Shown in pieces: positions 1-6,330 of a stretch of DNA of 11,708 nucleotides (position 1 is its first letter; the number at the start of each line of letters is the position of its first letter). The position numbers and the translations under genes are program-made. This DNA comes from an uncultured Eubacteriales bacterium (lineage in GTDB: Bacteria; Bacillota; Clostridia; Christensenellales; CAG-138), in assembly GCA_902768995.1 (NCBI GenBank), contig CACXNN010000036.1, positions 1 through 11,708 on the forward strand, given 5' to 3'. The notes beneath the pieces are model-generated. The model searched no databases and was not told the DNA's origin. It saw nothing but the letters and a program-made list of their open reading frames with translations.

Positions 1-121
1 TGTCTTCTTCACCTGGAACGACGGCCAGGCGGACCTTATCGACAACCCCCAGGTCATGCAGGAAGCCCTCATTATCAACGCCGTGGACGGCTCCATCGTC
101 CACGGGGAATACGGGTATTGA
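1..121 (+). CDS. C-terminal end of an unrecognised protein (partial)
   Basis: The frame is open from base 2 to a TGA at 119-121 and gives 39 residues ending INAVDGSIVHGEYGY. The codon use, with G or C at most third positions, matches the real genes of the window. The alternation of hydrophobic and polar residues near the end resembles the last beta strand of a PepSY-type module, but the fragment is too short to assign a family. It does not look like the end of an ABC substrate-binding protein, so it is probably not the missing partner of the importer at 463-1994. The following gene on the same strand starts about 340 bases later. Confidence 0.6.
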   Translation, partial: VFFTWNDGQADLIDNPQVMQEALIINAVDGSIVHGEYGY

Positions 122-162
122 TGCGCGATCCTGCTCACGGGGCGGGGGATAAGCAAGCCCAG

Positions 163-181
163 CCCGTAACCCGCATACGGG
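163..181. terminator. Weak hairpin between convergent genes
   Basis: CCCGTA at 163-168 pairs with TACGGG at 176-181 across a 7-nt loop. It sits between the stop of the + strand gene (121) and the stop of the - strand miniprotein (182), where a shared terminator would be expected. No T-run follows on either strand, so intrinsic termination is doubtful. Confidence 0.25.
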
Positions 182-352
182 TCACCGCCTCATAATCACC
201 AGCGCGCCGCAGCCCAGGGCCAGGGCCAGGACCAGGAAGCACAGGACCCACCGGGGCAGGAGGCAGAGGAGGACCACGATCAGGATCGTCAATAGAAGAT
301 AGAGGATCACGTTGCGCCAGTTGACGCAGCAGAAGCATTTGGCTCTTTTCAT
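182..352 (-). CDS. Small cysteine-rich membrane protein, 56 aa
   Basis: The product starts MKRAKCFCCVNWRN and then runs through about 35 mostly hydrophobic residues, read as two closely spaced membrane segments (about residues 15-32 and 34-53) split by PRW, ending IMRR. Three cysteines (Cys6, Cys8, Cys9) lie just before the first segment on a basic N-terminal tail. The ATG at 352-350 is chosen over a longer open frame reaching 439, because the extra 29 residues look non-coding and a G-rich run (GGGGGTG) lies about 10 nt upstream of this ATG. That run is a weak ribosome site. It stands alone, divergent from the ABC importer. No function can be given. It could be a genuine short membrane protein of the kind common in Clostridia, or a chance open frame. 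Confidence 0.5.
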   Translation of the reverse strand: MKRAKCFCCVNWRNVILYLLLTILIVVLLCLLPRWVLCFLVLALALGCGALVIMRR

Positions 353-409
353 AGGAAAGCACCCCCATAGTACATGGTACGCAGCCGCCCGGCCAAAGGT
401 TCCCGAAAT

Positions 410-439
410 TTGTCGGCGGGCATAGGATACATGTATCAT
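410..439 (+). promoter_or_regulatory. Probable promoter of the ABC importer cassette
   Basis: TTGTCG (410-415) and TATCAT (434-439) are separated by 18 nt and lie shortly before the ribosome site of the ATPase gene. The -35 and -10 boxes are each close to sigma-A consensus, though the 5' leader would be short. The -10 overlaps the palindrome at 426-437. Confidence 0.45.
426..437. promoter_or_regulatory. 12-bp perfect palindrome, candidate operator
   Basis: GATACATGTATC is a perfect inverted repeat with no spacer. It overlaps the first four bases of the proposed -10 (434-439), a position where a bound dimeric repressor would block RNA polymerase. A related half-site, TACATGGTAC, lies at 371-380. 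No regulator gene is visible in the window. Confidence 0.4.
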
Positions 440-449
440 ACATTTTGCG

Positions 450-456
450 AAGGAGG
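450..456 (+). promoter_or_regulatory. Ribosome binding site that fixes the ATPase start
   Basis: AAGGAGG, 6 nt before the ATG at 463. The frame could also open at a TTG at 445, but that would put the ribosome site inside the gene, so ATG 463 is preferred. Confidence 0.85.
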
Positions 457-462
457 CTGCCC

Positions 463-1209
463 ATGGAAGGAGCCTTGTTGTCGGTGGAAAACGTATCCGT
501 GTACTATCACACGCCCCAGGGGGAGACGGAGGCGGTGCGGGACCTGAGCTTTCAGGTCCAGAAGGGGGAGTTCGTGGCGGTGGTGGGGCCCTCGGGCTGC
601 GGCAAGACCACCATGCTGTCCCTCATCATGGGGCTGAACCCGCCCTCCAAGGGCCAGGTATCATTTCCCCAGGGCCCCTGCCCCATGGGGTATATGCTTC
701 AGCGGGATAATCTGCTGGAGTGGCGGACCCTGGAAAAGAACGCGATCCTGGGCCTGGAGGTCCAGCACAAGCTCACCGAGGAAAGCCGGGCAAAGACCGT
801 GGGGCTGCTCAAAAAGTACGGCCTGGGGGACTTCCTCTCCCATTACCCCAGCCAGCTTTCCGGGGGCATGCGGCAGAAGGCGGCCCTGATACGGACCCTC
901 GCTTTGGACCCGGAGATGCTGCTCCTGGACGAACCCTTTTCGGCCCTCGATTACCAGACCCGGCTGACGTTGGCCAATGAGGTCTTCTCCATCATTCGGC
1001 AGGAGGGGAAGACCGCCCTGCTGGTGACCCACGACATCGGCGAGGCCGTGTCCATGGCGGACCGGGTGCTGGTGTTCTCGGACCGGCCCGCCACGTTGAA
1101 GCGGGAGGTGGTCCTCGATTATCCCCGGGGCATGACGCCTTTGGAGCGCCGGGGGACCCCCGCGTTTCAGGACCACTTCGCCGCCATCTGGAAGGAGCTG
1201 GAAAGATGA
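463..1209 (+). CDS. ABC transporter ATP-binding protein, nitrate/sulfonate/taurine type
   Basis: This 248-residue cytoplasmic ATPase powers import through the membrane protein encoded next. All motifs are intact: Walker A GPSGCGKTT (42-50), Q-loop Gln80 in MLQRDNLLEW, signature LSGGMRQ (132-138), Walker B MLLLDEP (152-158), the D-loop SALD, and the switch His190 in THD. The Q-loop context and the C-terminal stretch FSDRPATLKREVVLDYPRG are typical of the SsuB/TauB/NrtD family, which serves sulfonates, taurine, nitrate, thiamine precursors and related small molecules. The ATGA overlap with the permease points to translational coupling. The substrate cannot be told from the ATPase, and no thiamine or other riboswitch was recognised upstream. 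Start at ATG 463 from the ribosome site at 450-456. Confidence 0.95.
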   Translation: MEGALLSVENVSVYYHTPQGETEAVRDLSFQVQKGEFVAVVGPSGCGKTTMLSLIMGLNPPSKGQVSFPQGPCPMGYMLQRDNLLEWRTLEKNAILGLEVQHKLTEESRAKTVGLLKKYGLGDFLSHYPSQLSGGMRQKAALIRTLALDPEMLLLDEPFSALDYQTRLTLANEVFSIIRQEGKTALLVTHDIGEAVSMADRVLVFSDRPATLKREVVLDYPRGMTPLERRGTPAFQDHFAAIWKELER

Positions 1210-1994
1210 ACTATTCGAAGGAGCATGCAGCGTATCTGCGGGCCATCCGTACCCACGGTTGGACGGTGGGCCTGTGCCGCGTCCTGGTGCTGGTCCTCCT
1301 GCTGGGCCTCTGGGAGCTGGGGGCGCGGCTCGGCTGGTTCGACGTCTTCATCCTATCGAGCCCCAGCCGGGTCCTCTCCGCCATCGGGCGGCTGTGGGGG
1401 GAGGGGAGCCTGCTTATCCATGTGGGCGTGACCCTCTATGAGACCATCATGGGCTTCCTGCTGGGCACGGGTCTCGGCATCCTTCTCGCCGTGCTCCTCT
1501 GGTGGCTGCCCTTTGTGAACGAGGTCATGGACCCCTATCTGGTGGTGCTGAACGCCTTGCCGAAGATCGCCCTTGGGCCCGTGCTCATCGTCTGGATCGG
1601 GGCGGGCATGGGCTCCATCATTGTCATGGCGGTGCTGATCTCCCTGGTGGTGACCACGGTGACGGTCCTCTCCGGCTTCACCGCCGCGGCGGCAGAGAAG
1701 CAGTTTTTGATGCGCACCCTGGGGGCCAGCAAGGGGCAGACCTTCGTAAAGGTGGTCCTGCCCGCGGGGGTGCCCCACATGATGTCCGCCCTGAAGATCT
1801 CCGTGGGCATGAGCTGGGTAGGCGTCATCGTGGGGGAATACCTGGTGAGCAAGTCCGGTCTCGGGTACCTCATCGTCTACGGGGGTCAGGTGTTCAAGCT
1901 GGACCTCGTCATGGCCTCAGTGGTGATCCTGTGCGTGCTGGCGGCCCTCATGTACGGGGCGGTGGCCTTGCTCGAAAAACGGTTCCGAAAGTGA
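1206..1994 (+). CDS. ABC transporter permease, SsuC/TauC/NrtB type
   Basis: A 262-residue inner-membrane protein with about six membrane segments (beginning near 25-40, 75-100, 115-135, 137-158, 200-215 and 235-255). The ATPase-coupling EAA loop lies at about 163-190 (EKQFLMRTLGASKGQTFVKV). LNALPKIALGPVLIVWIG (115-132) and VGEYLVSKSGLGYLI (209-223) are hallmarks of binding-protein-dependent permeases of this class. Its ATG overlaps the ATPase stop by 4 nt (ATGA), so the two should form a complex of two permeases and two ATPases. A functional importer also needs a periplasmic-type lipoprotein, and none is found next to it. No terminator is seen after the gene, so read-through into the phosphorylase operon is possible. 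Confidence 0.94.
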   Translation: MNYSKEHAAYLRAIRTHGWTVGLCRVLVLVLLLGLWELGARLGWFDVFILSSPSRVLSAIGRLWGEGSLLIHVGVTLYETIMGFLLGTGLGILLAVLLWWLPFVNEVMDPYLVVLNALPKIALGPVLIVWIGAGMGSIIVMAVLISLVVTTVTVLSGFTAAAAEKQFLMRTLGASKGQTFVKVVLPAGVPHMMSALKISVGMSWVGVIVGEYLVSKSGLGYLIVYGGQVFKLDLVMASVVILCVLAALMYGAVALLEKRFRK

Positions 1995-2004
1995 GGGTCC
2001 AAAG

Positions 2005-2062
2005 GGCGCTTCCTGCCGGAATATGACGCAATGGCTGGACTTTCCTATTGCATTGAAGCGCC
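2005..2062. repeat. Inverted repeat GGCGCTTC / GAAGCGCC around the glgP promoter
   Basis: An 8-bp perfect inverted repeat with arms at 2005-2012 and 2055-2062. The right arm lies in the spacer between the -35 and -10 of the glgP promoter. An inner pair, CAATG (2029-2033) and CATTG (2051-2055), is nested inside. Arm centres are 50 bp apart. It could be a paired operator or an RNA hairpin in read-through transcripts, or it could be chance. Confidence 0.4.
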
Positions 2063-2076
2063 GGGTATGGTATAAT
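2048..2076 (+). promoter_or_regulatory. Strong extended -10 promoter of the glgP operon
   Basis: TTGCAT (2048-2053), a 17-nt spacer and a consensus TATAAT (2071-2076) preceded by TGG, which makes an extended -10. Transcription should begin near 2083, giving a leader of about 40 nt. This is the best promoter match in the window. Confidence 0.85.
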
Positions 2077-2082
2077 TCCACC

Positions 2083-2105
2083 ATATTGGGCGATCGGGCC
2101 CATAT
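2083..2105 (+). other. Hairpin at the 5' end of the glgP mRNA
   Basis: ATAT plus GGGC (2083-2086, 2088-2091) pair with GCCC plus ATAT (2098-2105), with one bulged T and a 6-nt loop. It falls almost exactly at the predicted transcription start and ends just before the ribosome site at 2108-2115 (AGGAAAGG). It may protect the 5' end of the message. Confidence 0.35.
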
Positions 2106-2121
2106 TTAGGAAAGGTTTTTC

Positions 2122-4464
2122 ATGGATAAGATTTTCGAGAAGATAGAGCTGCGACTGAAACAGGATCATCAGGTGACGCCCAACGAGGCCACCGTATATC
2201 AGATCCACGACGCCCTGAGCAAGCTGACCTGGTACGAAAGCCGTCATATGCATGAGCGGAGCCGGGGCGCTTACTATTTCTCCGCCGAGTATCTTACGGG
2301 CCGCATGGTCTATAATAACCTGTATAACCTGGGGCTTCTGGACCAGGTGAAGGCGGCTTTCGCCGAGCACGGGCTGGATATCAACATGTTCGAGGAGATC
2401 GAGGACTGCGCCTTGGGCAACGGCGGTTTGGGGCGCTTGGCCGCCTGCTTCCTGGACTCCGCCGCCACCCACGATCTGCCTTTGGACGGTTACGGCATCC
2501 GGTATAAGTATGGCCTGTTCAAGCAGAGCTGGCGGGACGGCTATCAGCACGAGGCCGCCGACGACTGGCAGCGGTTCGGGGACCCCTGGAGCCGCCGCCG
2601 CTCCACCCACGAGGTGCTGGTGAAGTTCGCGGACCAGACCGTCCGGGCCGTGCCCTACGACATGCCCATCATCGGCTACCATACGGACAACATCGGGACC
2701 CTGCGCCTCTGGCAGAGCGAGGCCGTGGAGGACTTCGACTTCCAGATGTTCAACGAGCAGGAGTACGCCGAGGCCGTGAAGGAGAAGAACGCGGTGGAGG
2801 ACATCACCCGGGTCCTGTACCCCAACGACACCACACGCGCCGGCAAGAAGCTGCGGCTGAAGCAGCAGTACTTCCTGTCCTCCGCTTCGCTGCAGGATCT
2901 GATGCTCCGGTTCAAGCGGGAGAACCTGCCCATGGAGAAGTTCGCCGCCCACAACGCCATCCAGCTCAACGACACCCATCCCACCGTCAGCATCCCGGAG
3001 CTGATCCGGTTGCTGACGAACGAGGGGCTCACCTTCGAGCAGAGCTTCGACATCGCCCAGAAGACCTTCGGCTACACCAACCATACGGTCATGCAGGAGG
3101 CGCTGGAGAAGTGGGACGCTGACCTCTTCAAGGAGCTGCTGCCCGAGATCTTCGACATCATCTACCGCATCAACGCCAAACTCTGCGGGGAGCTCATGAG
3201 CCGGGGGATCGACTGTTCCTCCTACGCCATCATCCAGGGGAACCGCATCCACATGGCGAATCTCGCCGTCTACGTGAGCCACGCGGTGAACGGCGTAGCC
3301 AAGATCCACTCCGAGATTTTGAAGAACGACGTGCTGAAGAACTGGTACGAGCTCTATCCTGAGCGCTTCCAGAACAAGACCAACGGCATCACCCAGCGCC
3401 GCTGGCTGGGCCTGTGCAACCCGGGCCTCGCCGCCTACATCACCAAGCGGATCGGAGACGGGTGGCTGCTGGACCTCTCCGAGCTCGAGAAGCTGAAGGA
3501 GCACATGACCTCCACGGACATCCGGGAATTCCTGGAGGTGAAGCGCCAGAACAAGCGCGCCCTGTCCGATTACGTCTACGCCCGGGAGGGCGTGCGCCTG
3601 CCGGACAACTTCGTGTTCGACGTGCAGATCAAGCGCATGCACGAGTATAAGCGGCAGCTCATGAACGCCTTCGCCATCCTGGACATCTACTACGGCATCA
3701 AGGACGGCCGGATCAAGGACTTCCCGCCCACGGCCTTCCTCTTCGGCGCCAAGTCCGCCCCGGGCTACATCATCGCCAAGACGGTCATCAAGTTCATCAA
3801 CGAGATCGCCAAGCTCATCAACAACGACGAGTCCGTCAACGACCGCATGCGGGTGGTCTTCGTCCAGAACTACAACTGCTCCTACGCCGAGCACATCATC
3901 CCCGCGGCGGACATCTCCGAGCAGATCTCCCCGGCGGGCACCGAGGCCTCCGGCACCGGCAACATGAAGCTGATGCTCAACGGCGCGGTGAGCCTGTGCA
4001 CCTACGACGGGGCCAACATCGAGATTTTGGACGCGGCGGGGGAGGAGAACAACTACCGCTTCGGCGCCAGCGTGGACACCCTCAACGAGCTTCGGCCCCA
4101 CTACGACCCCAAGGCCATCTACGAGCACGAGCCCCGGGTGAAGCGGGTGGTGGACACCCTGGTCAACGGCACATTCCAGGACGGGGGCACGGGCGTGTTC
4201 CGGAGCCTCTACAACTCCCTGGTCAACGGCAACAGCTGGCAGAAGCCGGACTACTACTTCGTGCTCTACGAGCTGCTTCCCTATATCGATCGGAAGCTGG
4301 ACGCCATCTACGACACCCAGGATCCTCTGTCCTTCGGCCGCAAGGCCCTCATGAACACCGCCAGCGCCGGGTATTTCTCCTCGGACCGGACGGTGCTGGA
4401 CTACGCCCGGGACATCTGGGACCTGAAGCCCTTCCCCCACCAATACACCCTGAACCTGTTCTGA
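2122..4464 (+). CDS. glgP: Glycogen/alpha-glucan phosphorylase
   Basis: This cytoplasmic, pyridoxal-phosphate enzyme cleaves terminal alpha-1,4-glucosyl units of glycogen or maltodextrin with phosphate to give glucose 1-phosphate. The 780 residues cover the whole family length, a little short of the E. coli enzymes. Hallmarks are in order: YYFSAEYLTGR (51-61), GNGGLGRLAACFLDS (99-113), LYPNDTTRAGKKLRLKQQYF (232-251), LNDTHPTVSIPE (282-293), NGITQRRW (421-428), DVQIKRMHEYKRQ (500-512) and the cofactor-lysine motif EASGTGNMK with Lys616. The C-terminal GYFSSDRTVLDYARDIW is typical. The N-terminal phosphorylation and AMP-control region of animal enzymes is absent, as usual in bacteria. Start ATG 2122 has AGGAAAGG 6 nt upstream. 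It leads an operon with a MraY-like protein and an esterase. Glycogen versus maltodextrin preference cannot be judged from sequence. Confidence 0.97.
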   Translation: MDKIFEKIELRLKQDHQVTPNEATVYQIHDALSKLTWYESRHMHERSRGAYYFSAEYLTGRMVYNNLYNLGLLDQVKAAFAEHGLDINMFEEIEDCALGNGGLGRLAACFLDSAATHDLPLDGYGIRYKYGLFKQSWRDGYQHEAADDWQRFGDPWSRRRSTHEVLVKFADQTVRAVPYDMPIIGYHTDNIGTLRLWQSEAVEDFDFQMFNEQEYAEAVKEKNAVEDITRVLYPNDTTRAGKKLRLKQQYFLSSASLQDLMLRFKRENLPMEKFAAHNAIQLNDTHPTVSIPELIRLLTNEGLTFEQSFDIAQKTFGYTNHTVMQEALEKWDADLFKELLPEIFDIIYRINAKLCGELMSRGIDCSSYAIIQGNRIHMANLAVYVSHAVNGVAKIHSEILKNDVLKNWYELYPERFQNKTNGITQRRWLGLCNPGLAAYITKRIGDGWLLDLSELEKLKEHMTSTDIREFLEVKRQNKRALSDYVYAREGVRLPDNFVFDVQIKRMHEYKRQLMNAFAILDIYYGIKDGRIKDFPPTAFLFGAKSAPGYIIAKTVIKFINEIAKLINNDESVNDRMRVVFVQNYNCSYAEHIIPAADISEQISPAGTEASGTGNMKLMLNGAVSLCTYDGANIEILDAAGEENNYRFGASVDTLNELRPHYDPKAIYEHEPRVKRVVDTLVNGTFQDGGTGVFRSLYNSLVNGNSWQKPDYYFVLYELLPYIDRKLDAIYDTQDPLSFGRKALMNTASAGYFSSDRTVLDYARDIWDLKPFPHQYTLNLF

Positions 4465-4477
4465 TCGGGAGGACCGC

Positions 4478-5431
4478 ATGCTGGCACTTTCACCCATCTC
4501 CGCCCTGCTGGGGCTGCTGCTCGGGTTCGTCCTGAGCGGGGCCCTCATCGCTTTGCTGCGGGACAAGCTCCCCCAGGACCACGGCCGGGCCTACGCGGTG
4601 GACGGCCAGGTGACCAAGGGCAAGGCCCGGGGCAGCGGCGTGGTGTTCATCCCTGTGTTCGCGGCGGTGTCCATGCTGGTGACGCCCTTCTCCTGGGAGC
4701 GGTGCGCGTACCTCTTTTTGACCATAGCCGCCATGCTCACCGGGTATCTGGACGATCGGTCGGACCTGCCCTGGAGCGAGCTCAAGAAGGGGCTGCTGGA
4801 TTTGGCCATCTGCCTGCTGGCCCTCATTACCTTCATGAACACCCATGGCGACTACGGCTTCACCCTCTTCGGGTGGCGGGTAGCCCTGCCCTGGTGGCTG
4901 TTCGCGCCCATCGCCCTGTTTTTGCTGTGGGCCTTCATCAACTGCTGCAACTGCGCCGACGGGGTGGACGGCCACTTCGGCACCCTGTCCGTCATCGCCC
5001 TGGGAGCCCTGGGGTACGCCCTCTACGCCTTCTGTGAGGGCCAGGATTGGGCCCTCTGCGCCCTGGTCCTCATGGGCTGCATCCTGGCCTACCTGCTGTT
5101 CAACGCCCATCCCTGCCTCGTCATGATGGGCGACGCGGGCAGCCGGGCCATCGGCCTGTTCATGGGCATCCTGGTGCTGCAGACGGGGAACTTTCTGCTG
5201 TGCCTGCCGTTTGCCATCGTCATTTTGCTGGACGGGGGCCTGGGCCTTCTCAAGCTGGCCGTCATGCGCACCTTCCACAGCAAGACCTTCATGATGTGGC
5301 TGCTGACGCCCCTCCACGACGAGACCCGGAAGAAGCGCCACTGGTCCGATACCCAGACCGTGTTCCGCTTCGCCATCGTCCAGCTCGTCTGCGCCCTGAC
5401 CGGGCTGCTGGTCATGGCCGCCCTCCGCTGA
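4478..5431 (+). CDS. MraY-like polyprenyl-phosphate sugar-1-phosphate transferase
   Basis: A 317-residue integral membrane protein of glycosyltransferase family 4 (MraY/WecA/TagO superfamily), with about nine or ten membrane segments. Such enzymes transfer a phospho-sugar from a UDP-sugar to undecaprenyl phosphate at the cytoplasmic face. The metal and catalytic aspartates are present: GYLDDR (Asp92, Asp93), NCADGVDG (158-165, Asp161 and Asp164) and FNAHPCLVMMGDAGSR (Asp219). The C-terminal block PLHDETRKKRHWSD...VFRF aligns with the MraY block that carries a His-His-His motif, but only the first His (280) remains and Asp-Glu replaces the others. The loop TKGKARGSG replaces the MraY KxGTPTMGG loop. 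It is therefore a paralogue rather than the essential MraY, and its sugar donor is unknown. Start ATG 4478 follows GGGAGG and lies 13 nt after the glgP stop. Confidence 0.85.
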   Translation: MLALSPISALLGLLLGFVLSGALIALLRDKLPQDHGRAYAVDGQVTKGKARGSGVVFIPVFAAVSMLVTPFSWERCAYLFLTIAAMLTGYLDDRSDLPWSELKKGLLDLAICLLALITFMNTHGDYGFTLFGWRVALPWWLFAPIALFLLWAFINCCNCADGVDGHFGTLSVIALGALGYALYAFCEGQDWALCALVLMGCILAYLLFNAHPCLVMMGDAGSRAIGLFMGILVLQTGNFLLCLPFAIVILLDGGLGLLKLAVMRTFHSKTFMMWLLTPLHDETRKKRHWSDTQTVFRFAIVQLVCALTGLLVMAALR

Positions 5432-6273
5432 TGCATACCGAGACCATAAACCTATACGAGCACTACCATACGGCTGCCCCCGGAGACGGTGGGCAGCTGG
5501 TCGTCTATGCCCTGGAGCCCATCCCCAAGGTGGACCCCAAGCGCCGGTTCCCCGCGGTGCTGATCCTTCCCGGCGGCGCCTATTCGTGGGTGTCCCCCCG
5601 GGAGGCGGAGCCCGTGGCCATGCGGTTCCTCAGCCGGGGCTTCACCTGCGCCATCCTGAACTATTCCTGCGCCCCTGCCCGGTTCCCCGTGGCGCTACGG
5701 GAGGCGGCCATGGCTATGGGCTTCCTGCGGGAGCAGGCGGACCGGCTCCATATCGACCCTGAAAAGGTGGCCGCCCTGGGCTTTTCCGCCGGGGGGCATC
5801 TATGCGGCACGTTGGGCACCCTCTACGACGCCCCGGAGGTGGCGGACGTCGCCCCGGCGGCCATGATCCGGCCGGACGCCCTGGTGCTCTGCTATCCCGT
5901 CTCCGCCGCCCACGGCCGGACCCACGAGGACAGCTTCACCAACCTCTGCGGCCAGGATCAGGCCCTGAAGGACAGGCTTTCCCTGGACCGTTTGGTCCGG
6001 CGGGACATGATGCCCGTGTTCCTGTGGCACACCCGGACGGACGATTCCGTGCCCGTGGACGGGACCATGCGCCTCGCTTTAGCCCTGGCGGAGCAGGACG
6101 TGCCCTTCGCCCTCCACGTGTTCGCCGCAGGCCGCCACGGCCTCGCCACGGCGGACGATCTGGTCTACCGGCGGGACAACCTGCCGCCGGTCAGCGACGG
6201 GGTCCGGGACTGGCCGGAGCTGGCCGTTCGTTTCCTGTGGGAGCAGGGGTTCCATATCCAGGACGGAGAATAA
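5431..6273 (+). CDS. Alpha/beta-hydrolase, acetyl-esterase (Aes/BD-FAE) type
   Basis: A 280-residue protein with no signal peptide, so probably cytoplasmic. It has the fold marks of carbohydrate acetyl or feruloyl esterases: the oxyanion segment LPGGAYSWVSPREAEPVA (46-63), the nucleophile elbow GFSAGG (Ser119), HTRTDDSVPV with probable catalytic Asp204, and GRHG with His236. In this family the substrates are usually acetylated sugars or short acyl esters. The start codon overlaps the stop of the MraY-like gene as TGATG and no ribosome site lies in front of it, so translation probably depends on re-initiation. This ties its output to the preceding gene. Substrate assignment is uncertain. An intracellular sugar deacetylase acting on oligosaccharides, which are then degraded by the phosphorylase, is one possible reading. 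Confidence 0.9.
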   Translation: MHTETINLYEHYHTAAPGDGGQLVVYALEPIPKVDPKRRFPAVLILPGGAYSWVSPREAEPVAMRFLSRGFTCAILNYSCAPARFPVALREAAMAMGFLREQADRLHIDPEKVAALGFSAGGHLCGTLGTLYDAPEVADVAPAAMIRPDALVLCYPVSAAHGRTHEDSFTNLCGQDQALKDRLSLDRLVRRDMMPVFLWHTRTDDSVPVDGTMRLALALAEQDVPFALHVFAAGRHGLATADDLVYRRDNLPPVSDGVRDWPELAVRFLWEQGFHIQDGE

Positions 6274-6288
6274 ATAATAGGCAACGAA

Positions 6289-6316
6289 AAAGCAGCAGGT
6301 TTCGGCCTGCTGCTTT
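6289..6316. terminator. Bidirectional intrinsic terminator
   Basis: A perfect 11-bp stem (AAAGCAGCAGG with CCTGCTGCTTT) closes a 6-nt loop at 6300-6305. It lies between the esterase stop (6273) and the permease stop (6331) of the convergent operon. Read on the - strand, the stem runs into TTTTTCG, a good terminator. On the + strand only three T follow, which is weaker. Confidence 0.9.
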
Positions 6317-6330
6317 CACATGTATTCGGT

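Noticed and set aside
122..462. A thiamine or similar riboswitch ahead of the ABC cassette, which would have named its substrate
   Set aside because: No thiamine-element core or other known aptamer pattern could be found on the + strand.
1995..2047. A terminator for the ABC cassette
   Set aside because: Only short pairings (such as TTCC/GGAA and GTCCA/TGGAC) and no T-run were found.
1948..4566. An 872-codon open frame on the - strand opposite glgP
   Set aside because: It lies antisense to an unmistakable phosphorylase, its translation is rich in Val, Gly, Asp and His runs without any family motif, and long antisense frames are expected opposite GC-rich genes with G/C third positions.
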